Positions 47,923 to 61,921 of a stretch of DNA of 64,000 nt are shown here, in pieces. The notes under the pieces are model-generated. The model was not told the DNA's origin and made no database searches. It was given only the letters and a program-made list of their open reading frames with translations. The translations under genes and the position numbers were made by a program. Positions within the stretch are counted from its first letter, which is position 1, and every line of letters starts with the position of its first letter. Source of the stretch: Lojkania enalia (taxonomy: Eukaryota > Ascomycota > Dothideomycetes > Pleosporales); contig ML986620.1 in the NCBI GenBank assembly GCA_010094045.1, positions 232,261-296,260 of the forward strand, in the 5' to 3' direction.

Positions 47923-50900
47923 TAATATATTTTATAAGCGAGTCGCCTATCTAAGTAAGTTACCTACTTTTACTAAGAAGTTATACTCTACCTACTTATA
48001 ACGCGATGTAGTAACTACCTCAACCTTAATTAATCTATTAAAAAGGTTAGATATTACTAGCTATTTTAGCTATTAATTAAGATTAAATTTATTGCGTATA
48101 AAATACTATAGCTACCTATAGTATCCTCTAAATAATACTTAAAAACTGATATGCTAGTAAACCTTTATAATATAATTATAAGCCTAATTTAAAGAAGCAT
48201 AGAAAGCTAGAAGAATTAACTATAATATAGTATATACTAGACCTATTATCTTATAGATATACTCCTATAATCGATAGTATATAAAATATAGTTAACTATT
48301 TACTTAGAGCTCGCTCTATAAACTAGGTTAGTAAAAACTAGCTAATAAACTTTATTAATCGTATTCTTAAACTTAAAATATACTTCTATTAAAAGTATAA
48401 CTATTAAAAAGCTCTCTATAAAAATCTTAAAATTATTAGTAACTAGTTTAACCTAGTATATAATACTAAAGTAAAGTATAATATACTCTATAAGCAAGCG
48501 GCTACTATAAGTAAGCGGTTATCCTATTATTAATCCTACTACCTATTAACTTTAAAACGTAATACCTTAAAAACCTAACGCGATAAAACCTTTAAATAAA
48601 GCTTAAATAAACCTTATAATTTAAGCTATTAAACGTAACGTAAAGCTATTAGAAAAAAACGCGTCTTTAATATATAGTATCTCCTAAACTATACTATACT
48701 ATCGACTAGTAGAGATATCTATATAAAGTAGTACTAAGGCTAATTCGAAAAGGCTTACTAAACTAGAAGAGGAGGTAATTATAGACTTTATCCTTAAACT
48801 AGATTCGAACGAGTTTTCGCCAACTCTAGCTGCTATTTATAATATAGCTACTATACTGCTAGCTAAGTATTAGGTTAGTTAAGTTGGTTAAAACTAGCTA
48901 TCTAACTTCGTCGTATATACGCTCTTAATTAAAACCCGCCTCAACTAACTATATAATTACTAACGAGCGAAATGTAAAGATTTAGATATTATAGCTAGAT
49001 AGTTTAATCTAGTTAAAGCTATAGTTAAGAAATATAGGATTATACTTAAGAATATCTTTAATTTTAATAAGATAGACTTTTAGATAGGGGTAATAACTAG
49101 CTATATAGTTATTACAGGTATAGAATAATATAATAGACTAAAAGCTATATAGTTAAGTAATTAAAAATAGGTTATAGTTATTTAAAGAGTTAGTATAGCT
49201 AGCTAGACAATTCTACTATATATTATCTTTAAGGTAAAATATTATTAGACAATCTAGTATAGTAAGAATCTACTAAAAGATTGGGTAATTAGTATTAGTA
49301 AGAATAGATGGACAATAAATAAGTATAGAATTAAGTAGATAAAGCACTTTAATTTATATATAAAAGGTCGTTCAATTAGTAAATAGCGGCTACTTATATT
49401 TAATAGCTATAAGAGCTACCACTCTATTAAATTCCTATTTCTCTATAAGTAGAATAGGATTATAGCTCTCTATATACCTATATACGCCTTATATATCCTA
49501 TAACCTCTTAATATTAGCTACTTCTTACTATTAAAGTATATATATAGAACTGAGGTTAGCTAGCTAATTCGTTACTATATTAACTATATTAATAAGTTAT
49601 CCTTTCTACCAGCCTTTAGAGCAGCCTTTAAGAAAGCAATTACAAAGGATAATATCTATATAGGCTTCTAAGCTATAAGTCTAGTTCTATTTAAACTAGA
49701 TATAGTTCTCTTATAACTAGATATTAAACTTTAAATACCTATATTAGAGCTAGAAGCTATAACTATCTAGAAGGTTAAGATACCCTATAATTCTTATAAA
49801 TTTAATATATAGAAGCAGCTGCTCTATAATTATATTTAAAACTATTAGAATTCGTTACCTTCTACTCTACTTAAGATAGTAGAGTAGCTCTATAAAGGCT
49901 ATTAAAAAATAGATTACTTTAATACCTTATAATAAAGCCGAACAGCTATTCTAGAGTAGGTTGTAAAAGATTTTATAAAGCGTAGGGGGCGTTAAAAGAA
50001 ATATATATAGGAAGAAGATATTCTATTAATTAAATAGGGACTTAAAAAGGCTGCTGCTAGTATAGTAGAAGGTAAAAGGCGTTGATAGGAGCTATTAGTA
50101 CTAAGTAGTATATAGCGCGTACAGCGCTATATATACTGTAAAACAGCTAGCTATAATATTTATACCTGCTAATTAGGCGAAAAAAGAACTTAATAATCCT
50201 CTACTAGAATATCTAATTAATATACTATAGTATTAAGGGAGTTATATATAAAGCCTAGTGTAGGTAGTAGAATAGCTACTCGCTTATAGTAGCCGCTTGC
50301 TTATAGAGTACGTTAGTATTATTAATAATAATATCTATAATTTCGACGAGATAAGTTTCTAGATAGGTATTATATCTACTAGTAAGATAGTTACTAGTAC
50401 TAAGCTATTAGCTAGTTAACTAAAATTATTACAGCTAGATAATTATAAGTAGATAATAGTTATTTAGGCTATTAGCGCTTACAGTAATACTATTCTACTA
50501 TTTATTATCTTTACTAGTAAGTAGTACCTCTCTATATAGTATTAGGGCGATAATATACTACCTAGAGGAGTAATCGCGCTAAGTAATAGTAGATAAATAA
50601 ATAATAAGCTTATAATTAAATAGCTAGAGCGTTTTAATTAATATATAAGGTAGTATATAGTAGGCGTTTATTGTCTACTAGTTATTAATAGCTATAAAAG
50701 CTATAAGTCTACTAAATTTTAGCTACTCTATAAAAAGAAGGATATTATTCTATTATATATACTAGTATATTTATTATATCTACTATAGCCTCTAAATATA
50801 GGCTACTTCTTGCTATTAAAGAAAGTATATAAGCGTAAAATTAATAAACTTATATAAGCTAGTATCTACTATATTATAAAGCTTAACTTTCTACTAACCT

Positions 50901-51615
50901 TTTATATAGTATATCAGCACTCTATTACTAAAACTAATATATACGCAAGCTTTTAAGGTACTAGTCTAGTACTATATAATTCTAATATAATATTATTAAA
51001 ACTCGATATTAAGCTTCGTACTCTATTACTACTACTAGTAGCTAGTTGTCTCTAGGAGTTAAAAATACTAACTAACGCTATCGAACTAGAATCTTAAATA
51101 ATACTAATTTAAGACTATATTACTAGGTATTAAAATAGCTTACCTATTACGATTAATAATTCTCTTAATTTACTTATTAAAGGTACTATATAGATAGCTT
51201 ATTTATATATACTATTTCAACGTTAGGTTAATTAGCTTTAAGAAGTAAATAAGACTCTATTATAGCGTAAAAAGCGATTAAAAAAGGTTCTATAGAAGTA
51301 AGGTAGTTTTACTAAGACTGAAGCTACTAAGATAGCTACTTAAAAGGAGGTAGATAAGTAACTAGAGGATAAAGTATACGTAGGTAGGAAGTGTAAAAGA
51401 ATAGGTATACTGTACTAAAAGTATTATAGCTACTATAGTAAGCTTAGATATAATACTAGAACTTATATAGTAGTAGATAAATAGTATATCTATTTCCTAT
51501 TAAATTATTATAGTAATACCTGTAGGTGTTATTATAATACGCGCCTCTAAATATAGAGATAGCTAATAAGGTAGATAACTTACTTAGGTAGGCGACTTAC
51601 TTATAAAATACGTTA
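47923..51615 (+). mobile_element. pogo/Fot1-like element P2, nested in P4B and itself interrupted by P3
   Basis: Ends 47923-47972 and about 51564-51615 are inverted copies of each other (AAGCGAGTCGCCTATCTAAG on the left, its complement on the right, outer TAA(T/C)(A/G)TA). Without P3 it is about 1.86 kb. Transposase remnants on the plus strand on both sides of P3, for example NFDEISF-like near 50340. Confidence 0.8.
48479..50315 (+). mobile_element. pogo/Fot1-like element P3, nested in P2
   Basis: 1837 bp. Left end has two ATAAG(C/T)AAGCGG units (48490-48521), right end (50275-50315) the inverse, closing TAGAGTACGTTA. Plus-strand catalytic motifs are recognisable (NFNK.DF near 49060; an FNSYKSYHS stretch, second Asp changed to Asn, near 49400). 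RIPed. Confidence 0.82.
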
Positions 51616-52896
51616 AATTACCTTAATATATAATTATATATTCTACGAAAACTACTTCTATAAAAAAACTCTTAATAGTTTAAAACTTTAAATAATATAT
51701 ATAAATTTAGATTATAATTAATACTTATATAAAAGTTCTTTATATAATTATTAAAAGAGATATAAAAAAGATTCTTATAGCTTATAAAAAGTACTAAGTT
51801 AATACTATATTAGAATATACTTCTTTAAACTTATAATTTTAAGCTTAAAAAGTAATTAGAAAAGGTAACTAAGTATAAAATATATAAAAGAAAGTATATT
51901 TAGTATAATAGTATAGTATTATATAGTAAGGGATTTTTATAGATAACTATTAAGATATTTATAAACTTTTAGCTCTTTAAGAAAACTTATAGTAGTAATA
52001 TTTAAGAAAGAGCTTAACTAGCTTAATACTATTATAGTAACTATAGTAAAACTAAATATAACGTTTATACGTACTAAAAGGATAGTAGAGAAAGTTCTAA
52101 ATTAGATAAAAGTATATTATATATAGAATCTCTTATTAATATTAAGTAAATTAACTTTTTATAAATAATATAAAGTATTATTAAGTAAACTACTCTATTA
52201 AGTAAGCTAAATTTTCTTAGCAGTAAATACGATAACTATAATATATAATACCTTAACACCTATAAAAAGATAATACTTAATAAGAAGGTAGAATTAAGCT
52301 TACCCTTTAAATATATAAAGCCGGCTAATTCTAAAGCTTATAAGCTACTACTAACACGTTTAGTATACTATAACTAACTCTCTAATAGAAATATAAGGAA
52401 TTTTTATATATACTAATTGCTGTGTAATCTACTAAAAGTTAACTATAACTAAAAATTAGATGATTGTATAATATATTCTTAACCTAGATTTACGAGGATT
52501 CGCGCTCTAACTATATAAGGTAGTAGATATAGTAGATAAGCTGTTCGCTACGCGTAGTAAAGAGCTAGTAGATAAGAATTAGGCTAAGAGATTTATAATA
52601 TATATAAATAAGCTTAAAATAGTATTTAATTAGGTAAAAAACTGCTAGAGGATATAGTAAGAGGATTCTAAGGTTATTAGCGCGTAGTTTAAGCTTATTA
52701 AAGAGATAAAAACTACGTATAGTATTTATAATAAAGATATATATAACTTTAATAAGACTAGCTTCTAGATAAGTATAATTAGGTCTATAAAAGTTATTAT
52801 AGGCTTAGAGAGACGTATAAAGCCTAATCTTATATAGCTAGGTAATTAAGAGTAGATTACTATTATCTAGAGTATTTATATAGTAGGGTATATAAC

Positions 52897-53175
52897 TATA
52901 ATAATGCGAAGAAATCGTTCTACAAAAAGCTTTATATATAATCTTATCCTAAAGCTTTTTACTTATCTTATTCTACCCCCGGCTCCGCCCCTTTTCCTAT
53001 CCGTATATAGTTATATACTCTCTTATAAATAGCTTAGTAATTCTTCTATATCCTTTTATATAAGGCCTATAAGTATTAATAGAATTCTTAGGTCTCTAAA
53101 CTCCTATATACTCCTATATACCTTTAAGTAGATTTATACTGTATTTGGACCTATTATCCTACCTACGCTATTATA
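52897..53175 (+). repeat. 5' LTR of Gypsy B
   Basis: 279 bp, starts TATAATAATGCGAAG and ends CGCTATTATA; inverse of the Gypsy A LTRs. Confidence 0.9.
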
Positions 53176-55699
53176 TTATATAGAAGAATTTAATACTACC
53201 GGTAATAGCCTCTTTAATAATATCGCATTAATTGTTTATTTAACTATATTTAAGTTTAAAATACACCCGATTTAATTTAAGTTATAATACTTATATACTA
53301 TTATATCAAATTATTTAGTTATCTAGATAGGATTTTAGAAACCTTTTATTAACCGAAGTTTTTAGGTTTAGAACTTCCTATCTTCTATAATTAGAATTGC
53401 TTTTAGAAAAGCTGCGTAGAGTACGCCTAGATAGAAACTTAGAGACTACTAATAATTTATTAGAATTAGAGGTAACTACTAATATCTAACTATAATTTAC
53501 CTTCTAATTCTTATACTAGAACTGATATACGCGTAAGTTATAGTAAGAGTAAGCTTCTATCTACGCGTATAGAATAGCTATTACCTTCTATAGGGGGCCT
53601 TGCGACAGGCGGACCCCTCTCTATAGGGCCTATAATAAAGAACCTATCTAATTTAGAGGAAAATTAAAGTAAACTAACCTTTAAGAAATAAATCGCAATT
53701 TTATAAGAGGAGATTATATACTTAATATAATAAAGAACTATTAGTTCTAATTAACCTCTATAAACTATTAAATTAGAATAGATAATACGCTAAGAAACTT
53801 TTATAACTCTTCTAGTAAGAAACCTCTTAGCTACCCTTAAGCTCCTTTAAGCCTATCTTACTAAATATACGCCTAAGATTAAAAGCTTTATAGATAGTAG
53901 CGAACTGATATTTAAATAATAGTAAGCCTTAATTCTTAACTAACTTAAAATTAATATAGATTACTATTAAATAGAGTATATATATATAGTATTAGTATAG
54001 AAATATACTTCTAGTACTATAAAAGAATATCTAGAGTTAAAATACCTAGCTAAATTAAACTAGTATTAGTTTAAGAATATAGAAGAAATAATTTTACTTC
54101 TATAATCGTATTTTATTATAGGTAATAAAGAGATAGAGGTGTAATAGGTGTTTTAGATCCTAAAAATAAATAAGAGAGAAGTATTCCCAACTTTTAAAGC
54201 TTACTTTATTAGTATAGCTATTAAGGGATCCGTATCCTAATCTAAGTAGTTTTTCTACTTATAAGATTCTCTCTAGTTTAAGGATACTAAACCTTAGCTT
54301 TAAGCTTATATAGAAAGGCTCCTTTAATACTATAGTCGCCTACTTAACAGCCTATAATATAGAAAGGAGAAGCGTTTCTAACCTTCTAAAATAAACTATT
54401 AACCTATAAGTTATAGCTAAAATAAATTCGGATTAGTATTAGAAGACTTCTAAGAGTTTATTTAAGATAATCTATAATCTAATACCGCTCTAATCTACTC
54501 TAGTATTAATACTTTATTCTACTATAATCGCTCTCTAATAACCTAGTAAGACTCTTATACTTAAAAGGTATATAACTTTAGGTAATTACTATAACTATAG
54601 TAAAGTAAAATACTTTATAAACGAATATATAGTTTTTAAAGTATAAGAAATAGAAGTTAAATAAGAGAAGATTAAGGAAGAAAAGTTTTTAGATATAAAT
54701 AAGTACTATTTAGATAGTTCTTAGGTAGGAAATAGAAACATCTAAGAAAACTCTCTATCCTATACTTAAGTAAGTATAATTTATTAAATAGTAATTTATC
54801 GTATTTATTTAGAGGAAATTACTTCTAAATTTCTACTATTCTATATTTAAAAGGCGTTAGTATATAACTAAATACCCTTATTAATATAAACGCCTAAGGC
54901 TTTCTATTCCTTAATTCTATAATAGCTAAATTACTCTCCTAAGCCCTATATATATTAATATAGTACTTACCCTTTATAATTACTGTAAAAGGTTTTTAGG
55001 ACCGAATCTAAACCCTAGTTAATTAGTATATTCACTTATACCTATAAATTAATAGGAGAACTATCTAAAACTATCTATTTATTATTATAGATCTAAGTAC
55101 TTAGAATTGTATTATTAGTATTAAATAGTTATATTATTTTCAACTCTAGCTAGATATAGATAAGAATTGGATTATATAGCCCTCTAAATATCCTACTACT
55201 TATAATCTTTTACCTCCTCTTCTTATATAATTAACTTAGCTAGTATATAATAAGGAGGTAAAGCTAGATATCTAGTAACGCAACGCTCTATAGGAAAAGA
55301 ACTAGTATTAATAGTCCTATAGTCTAACTATCTATTATATTAAGGGTTTACTAAAACTATTAAAATTATATTAGTCTCTTATAATTTATAGTTTAAATAA
55401 GCTTAAAGCTCCTATACGTTTATATATAATAAAGTCTAAACCTAATCTAAAGAAAGTTTATTCTTCTATTATTACTTTTATTTTAGCTAATACTTTCTAC
55501 TTTAATATAAAGAGGAAAGAGAACGAGTTTTTCTCTACGTCTCTATACGAAATTAAGCGGCTGATTAAAGATAAGCAAGCTCTAAAGCTAGAAGATAAAG
55601 CTAAAAATAAAGTACTAGTAAATCTCTTATTACTATTTAAATATTATAAGTATTAGAATATATTTAGTAAAACTATAGCTTATTAATTACTAGAATACC

Positions 55700-58560
55700 G
55701 CTTTTACAATTATAAGATTATTCTTATAGAACCCCTCCCTAATAGTTACAGCCTGTTATATAAGTAGAATATTAAAGAGCTAGAGGTAACTAAAAAGTAT
55801 ATTATAGATAATCTATAGTATAGGTATATTAAGTAGAGTTAGAGCTCTTTTATATCTCTAATCCTTTATATTTATAAACCTAATAGCGACCTATATATTT
55901 ATATAGATTATTATAAATTTAATACTCTTACCTATAAGAATATATATCTAATACCGTATATAGATAAACTCCTATCTAGGTCTACTAAAGTAGTAATCTT
56001 TACTAAATTTAATATTCGTATAGCCTTTAATAAAATTAGAATAAATTCTAGTTTTTAGAAATATATTACCTTTTAGACTCGATATAGAACCTATAAGTAT
56101 AAAATTCTACCTTTTAAATTATATAATAGTCTAGTAACTTACTAGTACTATATAAATAACGTACTAATTAACTATCTAGATAACTTCTATATTACTTACC
56201 TAAATAATATCTTTATCTACTTTAAAGATAAGGTAATATATACTATCTATATTAAGAAAGTTCTTAAGAGATTATATTAAGCAGAGTTATAAGTTAAAAT
56301 TAAGAAGAGCGAATTCTATATTACTCGAACTAAATACCTTAGCTATATCCTATTAAATAAAGGCTTTAAAGTTGATCTAGAGAAGGTAGAAGTACTATAT
56401 AACTAGTAGCTACCTACTACTATAACGGGTGTAAAATCCTTCTTAGGTTTTACTAGATTCTATTAATAGTTTATACCGGAATTCTCGCGTGTTATAAAGC
56501 TAATTATCGTACTATAGAGTTTTATAACCCCTTTTATATAGACTTTAAAATGTAATATTACCTTTAAGAAATTAAAGTCAGCTCTATTAAGTATACCTAC
56601 TCTCTACTACTTTAACCCTATATTAGAAATAAAAATGGAAACCAACGCCTCTAATAGAGTAGTTATAGGAGTACTATTATAGAAATATCCTAATAAAAAA
56701 TAGTACTCTATAGCGTTCTATAGAAAAGTTCTATCTAGTTTAGAACTGAACTAGAAGATTTATAATAAGAAACTATTCGCAATTATTACTACGTTTAAAT
56801 AATAGAGAGTAGAACTTACTTCTATAGCTACTAGGATTCTAGTATATACTAATTATCGCTTACTCGAATATTTTATAACTATAAAGGTACTTAATACTTA
56901 TTAGATTTATTAGACCGAGGAATTAGTTTAGTATTAGTTCTGAATCGAGTATACTTTAAATAAGAATAATACTAGATTAGATATTTTTAGCTGTTATAAA
57001 TAAGATATAAAAAATTTAAAAGTAGCTTAAACTAATAATCGGTCGAGAGTTCTACTTAGACTATATTAACTTTACCTCTAAATTAATGCTAAATTAGTCT
57101 AGTCCTATATTATCTAAATAATAATTTAAGCGGCTATACTAAATATTATTAAAGGTTAGGAGTAGGTTATATTACTAGACTCTCTAGAGTTAATTAACGT
57201 ATTATTATAGAAAAACTAAGCCTTCTTCGCGTAGAAACGCACCCTTTTATCCTATAAGTATTAGATAGAGAATAGACTACTCCTCTATGATAATTATTTA
57301 TATATTCTATTAGATTTAGGTCTTTATATATAATTTATATAAGAGGTTTATAACTAAGTATCCTCCGCATACCTAAACGCTACTAAAACTTATTAGTTAC
57401 TATCCTAGAAGTACTACTAGAAGGGTATAAAGGCTACTTATAAATAATATATATAGAATTGTATTCTATACTATAAAGCTTATCTAATATAAACTCGAAT
57501 CTTAGGTTTTATCTATCTACTTTCTATACTAAATTAACTAATATAGTACCTGTATATTAACTTTAAGGATTTTTCTATAGATAAGTCCGGATATAATTAG
57601 ATTATAGTAGTAATTAATCGCCTATCTAAATAAGCGGTATTTATTCCCTACTATTATATAATTAATATACGGGGAATAGCCGAATTATTTATTTAATAGA
57701 TATACCGCTTTAGCTATATACTTAAAACTATTATTTTAAACTAAGGACCTTAGTTTATATTTAGTTTCTAGTCTGAATTCTACTATATCTTAGGCGTAAA
57801 GATTAAACTATCTACTACTTATTATAAAGAGACTAATAGATAGATGGAGATTATAAATAAGTATATTGATTAGAGACTGCGCCCTTTTATATCCTTCTAC
57901 TAGAATAATTAGAGTTTTCTATTACCTATAATCGACTAAATATAAACAACTCTACCTTATATAACTATTAGAATATCCCTATATTAGATTCTATATAGAT
58001 TTAAGCTCTATTAAAGTTAGGATTAGAAATATTCTATTAATCCTATTACTATAATAGATAAATTAAATTATAAGAATATTTTAGCTCTAGTAACTTATAT
58101 ATATATAGCCTAGGAAACTATAAAGGCTAATATTAAAAAAGCTTAGGATTGTATATAATCTATTATTAACTATTACTAATAACCGATTGATTAGTAGATT
58201 AATAATATAGTCTACCTAAATACTAAGAACCTTATAGTCTAGAGACTGAGCCGAAAGCTATCCGATTAATAGGAGGGCCCTTTTAAAGTACTAGAATAGG
58301 TTAGAAACTTATACTATATATAGCTACCCTTAAAGTCCAGAATATATAATGTTTTCGTACTAAACCTACTATATAAAGATCCCTAAGACTTTCTACTAGA
58401 GTAAGAAGCTCTAAAACCACCCGCTATCGCTATTAAGGAGGTAGAAGAGTAGAAGGTTAATGAAATACTAGTTAGTAAGCTATATTATAAGACCCTTAAA
58501 TACTATATAAAATAGGTAGAATATAATTCTAACCCGGTCTAGTATAAAGCCTTAAATTTT
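55700..58560 (+). pseudogene. pol region of Gypsy B (RT, RNase H, integrase, chromodomain)
   Basis: One frame can be followed with only RIP-type stops through reverse transcriptase ('LYKQNIKELEVTKKYI', 'PILYIYKPNGDLYIYIDYY', YLNN), RNase H and the integrase core to the chromodomain, which ends near 'FIGLPYKLRAFYNKYPN' at about 58560-58610. The absence of indels indicates that RIP alone disabled it. Catalytic Asp residues of reverse transcriptase are replaced by Asn. Confidence 0.8.
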
Positions 58561-59812
58561 ATAGGTTTACCTTATAAGCTAAGAGCTTTTTATAATAAGT
58601 ATCCGAATTAGCTAGGACCCTTAAAAGCTCTAACCAAATAAATTAAAGTATATAAGGATAGTATAGAGAATATAAATTATCTAATAGACGATAATATATA
58701 AGAGTTAAGTAGTAGATTAGAAAACTAAATTATAGGCCTAAAATTACTCCTCTATAGAATCCGGAGGGTCTAATAGTAGGCTATTAGATACCTCTCTAGT
58801 CCTCTCCTTTTCTACTCTTCTTTTTCTTTCTTCCCTCTAGACTCCTTCTAAACCTTCTCTACCTCGTTTTTAGCCGCCTAAAAGTACTATAATATCAGCC
58901 TAAAGGCTAGATACTAGAGCTTTTAGAGCTAAAACCTAATAGAGTAACTTAATACCCTAGTAGAATAAAGCTACCTAAATACTAGTTTTAAGAAGACTAG
59001 CTTTTTAACTTTTTATAACATAGGCTATAAGCGCTAGGTTATAAGCGGACTTTAAAATAGCCTTAAAAGCTACCTTTTTATCCTTCTTATCCCCTATATA
59101 TTAGGCTGCTACCTATAGTTTAAGATGGCCCTAGAGGACTAGAAACTCCTTCTTATAGTAGGAGAGGATCTATAAATATATTAGTAGTAAATATCCTACT
59201 AATATTAGATACGATTTATATAGGGTTGTACTTTTTATTTTATAAGGTATAATACTTACATTTTTTTAATCTTAGGAACTAAAAGGTAAATATTATATAT
59301 TACCCGCAGGCGAGCGCGTATATAGTTTAAAGGTAGATAATTTAGAAGGCCTCTAAAAAGGCTTTAGAAGGTAAGTAGAGTAGTATATTAATTAATTTTT
59401 TTCTATAAGGCGTTAATAATACTTTAATAATTAATAGTTCTAGGAACGCGCAACGATATATATAGAGTAGAAGTTATTATTTAGTTAAGAAAGCTTAATT
59501 AATAGTAACCTAGTAATATATTAAGGCTAGTAAACGCTTGTTACTATACGCGACGAAATTGCAATATTAATAAACTGTTATAATAGTAGTTACTAGCCGA
59601 TATATAGGTTAATTATATTTACCGCAAAAAAAACCTTACTTAACATTACGTTAATATATAAATATATCTCTATAGGTAACCGCGCGTATTAGCTCTTACT
59701 AATAAATACCTCCTCGAAGAAATTTCTTTATACTAGAACCTATCCGTAATAGCCCCAATTCTCTCCTAAACTAGTATAAATAGAGACTATTAGCCTATAA
59801 AGAGGGGGGTAG

Positions 59813-60091
59813 TATAATAATACGAAGAAATTGTTCTACGAAAAGTTTTATATATAATCTTATCTTAAAGCTTTTTACTTATCTTATCCTACCCCCAGCT
59901 CCGCCCCTTTTCCCATCCGTATATAGTTATATACTCCCTTATAAGTAGTTTAGTAGTTCTTCTATATCCTTTTATATAAGGCTTATAGGTGTTAATAGAA
60001 TTCCTAGGTCCCTAAACCCCTATATACTCCTATATACCTCTAAGTAGATTCGTACTATATTTAGACCTATTATCTTACCTATACTATTATA
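59813..60091 (+). repeat. 3' LTR of Gypsy B
   Basis: 279 bp, same length as the 5' LTR and nearly identical apart from RIP-type differences at scattered CpA/TpG positions. Confidence 0.9.
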
Positions 60092-61803
60092 ATAACCCCG
60101 CTTTTTATTATCTATAAAGAGCGTATCTATATATCTACTTTATATAAGGAGATAAATATACTATATAATTAGAAGCTTTTAGTATCTAACAATAGCTAGA
60201 TAAATAATACGCTTAGTTTTAAGTAGTTAAAGTATTTTAATACTTATATAAAAGCGCGTTAGGTAGGAATATGTTAGCTACTAATTCTAGATAACTATAA
60301 GAGCTACCTTGACTAGAATTTTAAGGACTACTACCTTAAGAATAAAATTCTTACCCTCTATATACTAGCCTATTTATTATATATCCTCTAGCTACTTAAT
60401 ATAGTTTACTTTAGGCCTTTAAAGTAGAAGTACTCTTAATATATATAAGACTTAGTATATTAACACATCTTCTATATTAATAAGAAAGGCTTTCTACTAG
60501 CCTTTAAGAACGCGTTTTTTAATATATTTACGTATAGTAACCATTAAAAAGCCTTTAAAATATTAGATCTAGTTTCTTTAAATATATAGATAGTACTTAA
60601 ACGTTTTAAAGTATAACTATATACTCTACTAAGACTCCCTATATTATAGACGCTATAGGTATTAAAGATTCTAAGTAATATACTTAAATTTTTATCTTAA
60701 TTAAAGCTCGTATAAGACTCTTTTAACTTATTATCTATAACAACTTAGAGCGGGTTTATATAGCTTATTAAAGGGGCTAAATTAATACTATACTAGAACG
60801 CGTTTATAAACTCTTAGATTATTAAGTTTAAAGAATAAGTAGAAACGTTAACTAAGCGAAAATCGCGTAAGAGAAAGTAGATATAGTAAGATAGGACGAT
60901 AGAATATAGTAAGGGATTAGTATAAGTAGCTACTAAAGCCTTTAGAATATCCTAAAGCTTAAAAAGAGCTTATTATATAAATAGGTAAGAAAAGGTTTAA
61001 CTAGATATATAATAATATAGGAACTATAGTAAAACTAGATATAATATATAAACGTATTAAATAGATAGATCTACTTCTTCTAAGTTAAATATAAGTACCT
61101 AGAATATTTTTTTAGATAATTCTAATAATAGTTTAACTAGTTAAAATTAGTAGATTTAGAATACTAAGAAATTTTAGCTTATTTAATAGGGTAGCTTACT
61201 TAATAGTACTTTATGTTAGTATTTATTATACTAAGAAAAAGTAGCTACTTCAATAGTAGAATATATTAAGCTAGAAGCTTAATTAATATTAATTTATAAT
61301 CGGATTTAAAGAGATATAAACTCTTCGCTAGTTTCTATTATTAAGAAACTAAATTAGTTTAAAAAAGGCTCTATAAAAGTAATATATTAGATTACGTTAA
61401 TATATAATAAAATCGTTAGTCTTTAAGAAGCGAATAAAGTAGTAATAAAATAGAAATAGCGGAAGAAAAAGGCGGATTTAAGTGTAAGAGACTCTAATAA
61501 AAGTATAAAATGAGATAATTATTACTAAAAAGAATAATAAAGAGAAAATTCGGGCTATAATATACTAATTTAGGGTATAAGTAGGTATAAGTAGATAGTA
61601 TAAAGTATACTATAGCTGCTATAGTAAGACTAAGTATAATTCTTATATATATTAGAAGGATATAGAAGTTTTTATAGAATAATTATATAAGTTATAAATT
61701 ACTATTATATTATTTAATTATTATACTATATATATATAAAGGTTAAAAAGTTAATAGAGTAGACTACTCGCTTATATAGGCTGCTTATTTATTAGGTATA
61801 TTA

Positions 61804-61921
61804 ATAAAATATAAATAATTATAAAGTAGAATAGTATTATCTAAAAATATTACTATATTCTAAATTATTTATTTCTATTTTATAGATATAAGTATTATAT
61901 ATAATTTTACTATAATATCTA
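61804..61921. other. AT-rich spacer between two pogo-like elements
   Basis: 118 bases without recognisable content. Confidence 0.4.

Larger units (their letters stand above)
52897..60091 (+). mobile_element. Ty3/Gypsy chromovirus-type retrotransposon B, complete length, RIPed, perfect TSD
   Basis: 7195 bp with 279-bp LTRs and a perfect 5-bp target duplication ATAAC (52892-52896 and 60092-60096). On the plus strand the order is gag (about 53200-55000), protease, reverse transcriptase (about 55700-56400, with YLNN at 56197-56208 where YLDD is expected; both Asp codons RIPed to AAT), RNase H (about 56570-57000), integrase ('NFKDF.IDKSGYN' near 57560, 'NR.MEIINKYID.RLRPF' near 57840), a GPF motif near 58276 and a chromodomain ('YYKTLKYYIKWVEYNSNPVW' near 58480-58545). 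A polypurine tract (AAAGAGGGGGG) precedes the 3' LTR. Every domain is interrupted by TAA/TAG from CAA/CAG. Gene order and chromodomain place it in the chromovirus branch. Confidence 0.92.
52166..61218 (+). mobile_element. pogo/Fot1-like element P5, nested in P4B and interrupted by Gypsy B
   Basis: A ~55-bp inverted terminal repeat matches closely: left 52166-52220 (AAGTATTATTAAGTAAACTA), right 61165-61218 (ends TTAATAGTACTTTATGTTA). Without Gypsy B and one ATAAC duplication it is about 1.85 kb, the size of its relatives. The transposase frame reads across the insertion: an IIW-type strand before 52892 and the following segment from 60097. Confidence 0.83.
47731..61268 (+). mobile_element. 3' portion of a second P4-family element (P4B), host of P2 and P5
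   Basis: Own sequence 47731-47922, 51616-52165 and 61219-61268, about 0.79 kb, aligns by eye with P4A from about 46915 to its end, and ends in the same GTAGAATATATTA terminus. The 5' ~1 kb is absent and P4A abuts the truncation exactly. Confidence 0.75.
43524..61803 (+). mobile_element. outermost pogo/Fot1-like element P1, host of the nest
   Basis: Left terminus at 43524 (TAACGTACCTTACAAGCGAG) is nearly unmutated for about 120 bases; right terminus ends GGTATATTA at 61803. Own sequence: 43524-43929, 45769-45894 and 61269-61803, about 1.07 kb, compared with 1.86 kb for the complete sister copy at 61922-63782, so about 0.8 kb of the middle, including most of the catalytic domain, is missing. 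The terminal repeat contains two direct ACAAGCGAGCGG units 18 bp apart. The transposase N-terminal DNA-binding part (an 'NFI.RTPKLKT.L' stretch) is visible at 45775-45890. Confidence 0.8.
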
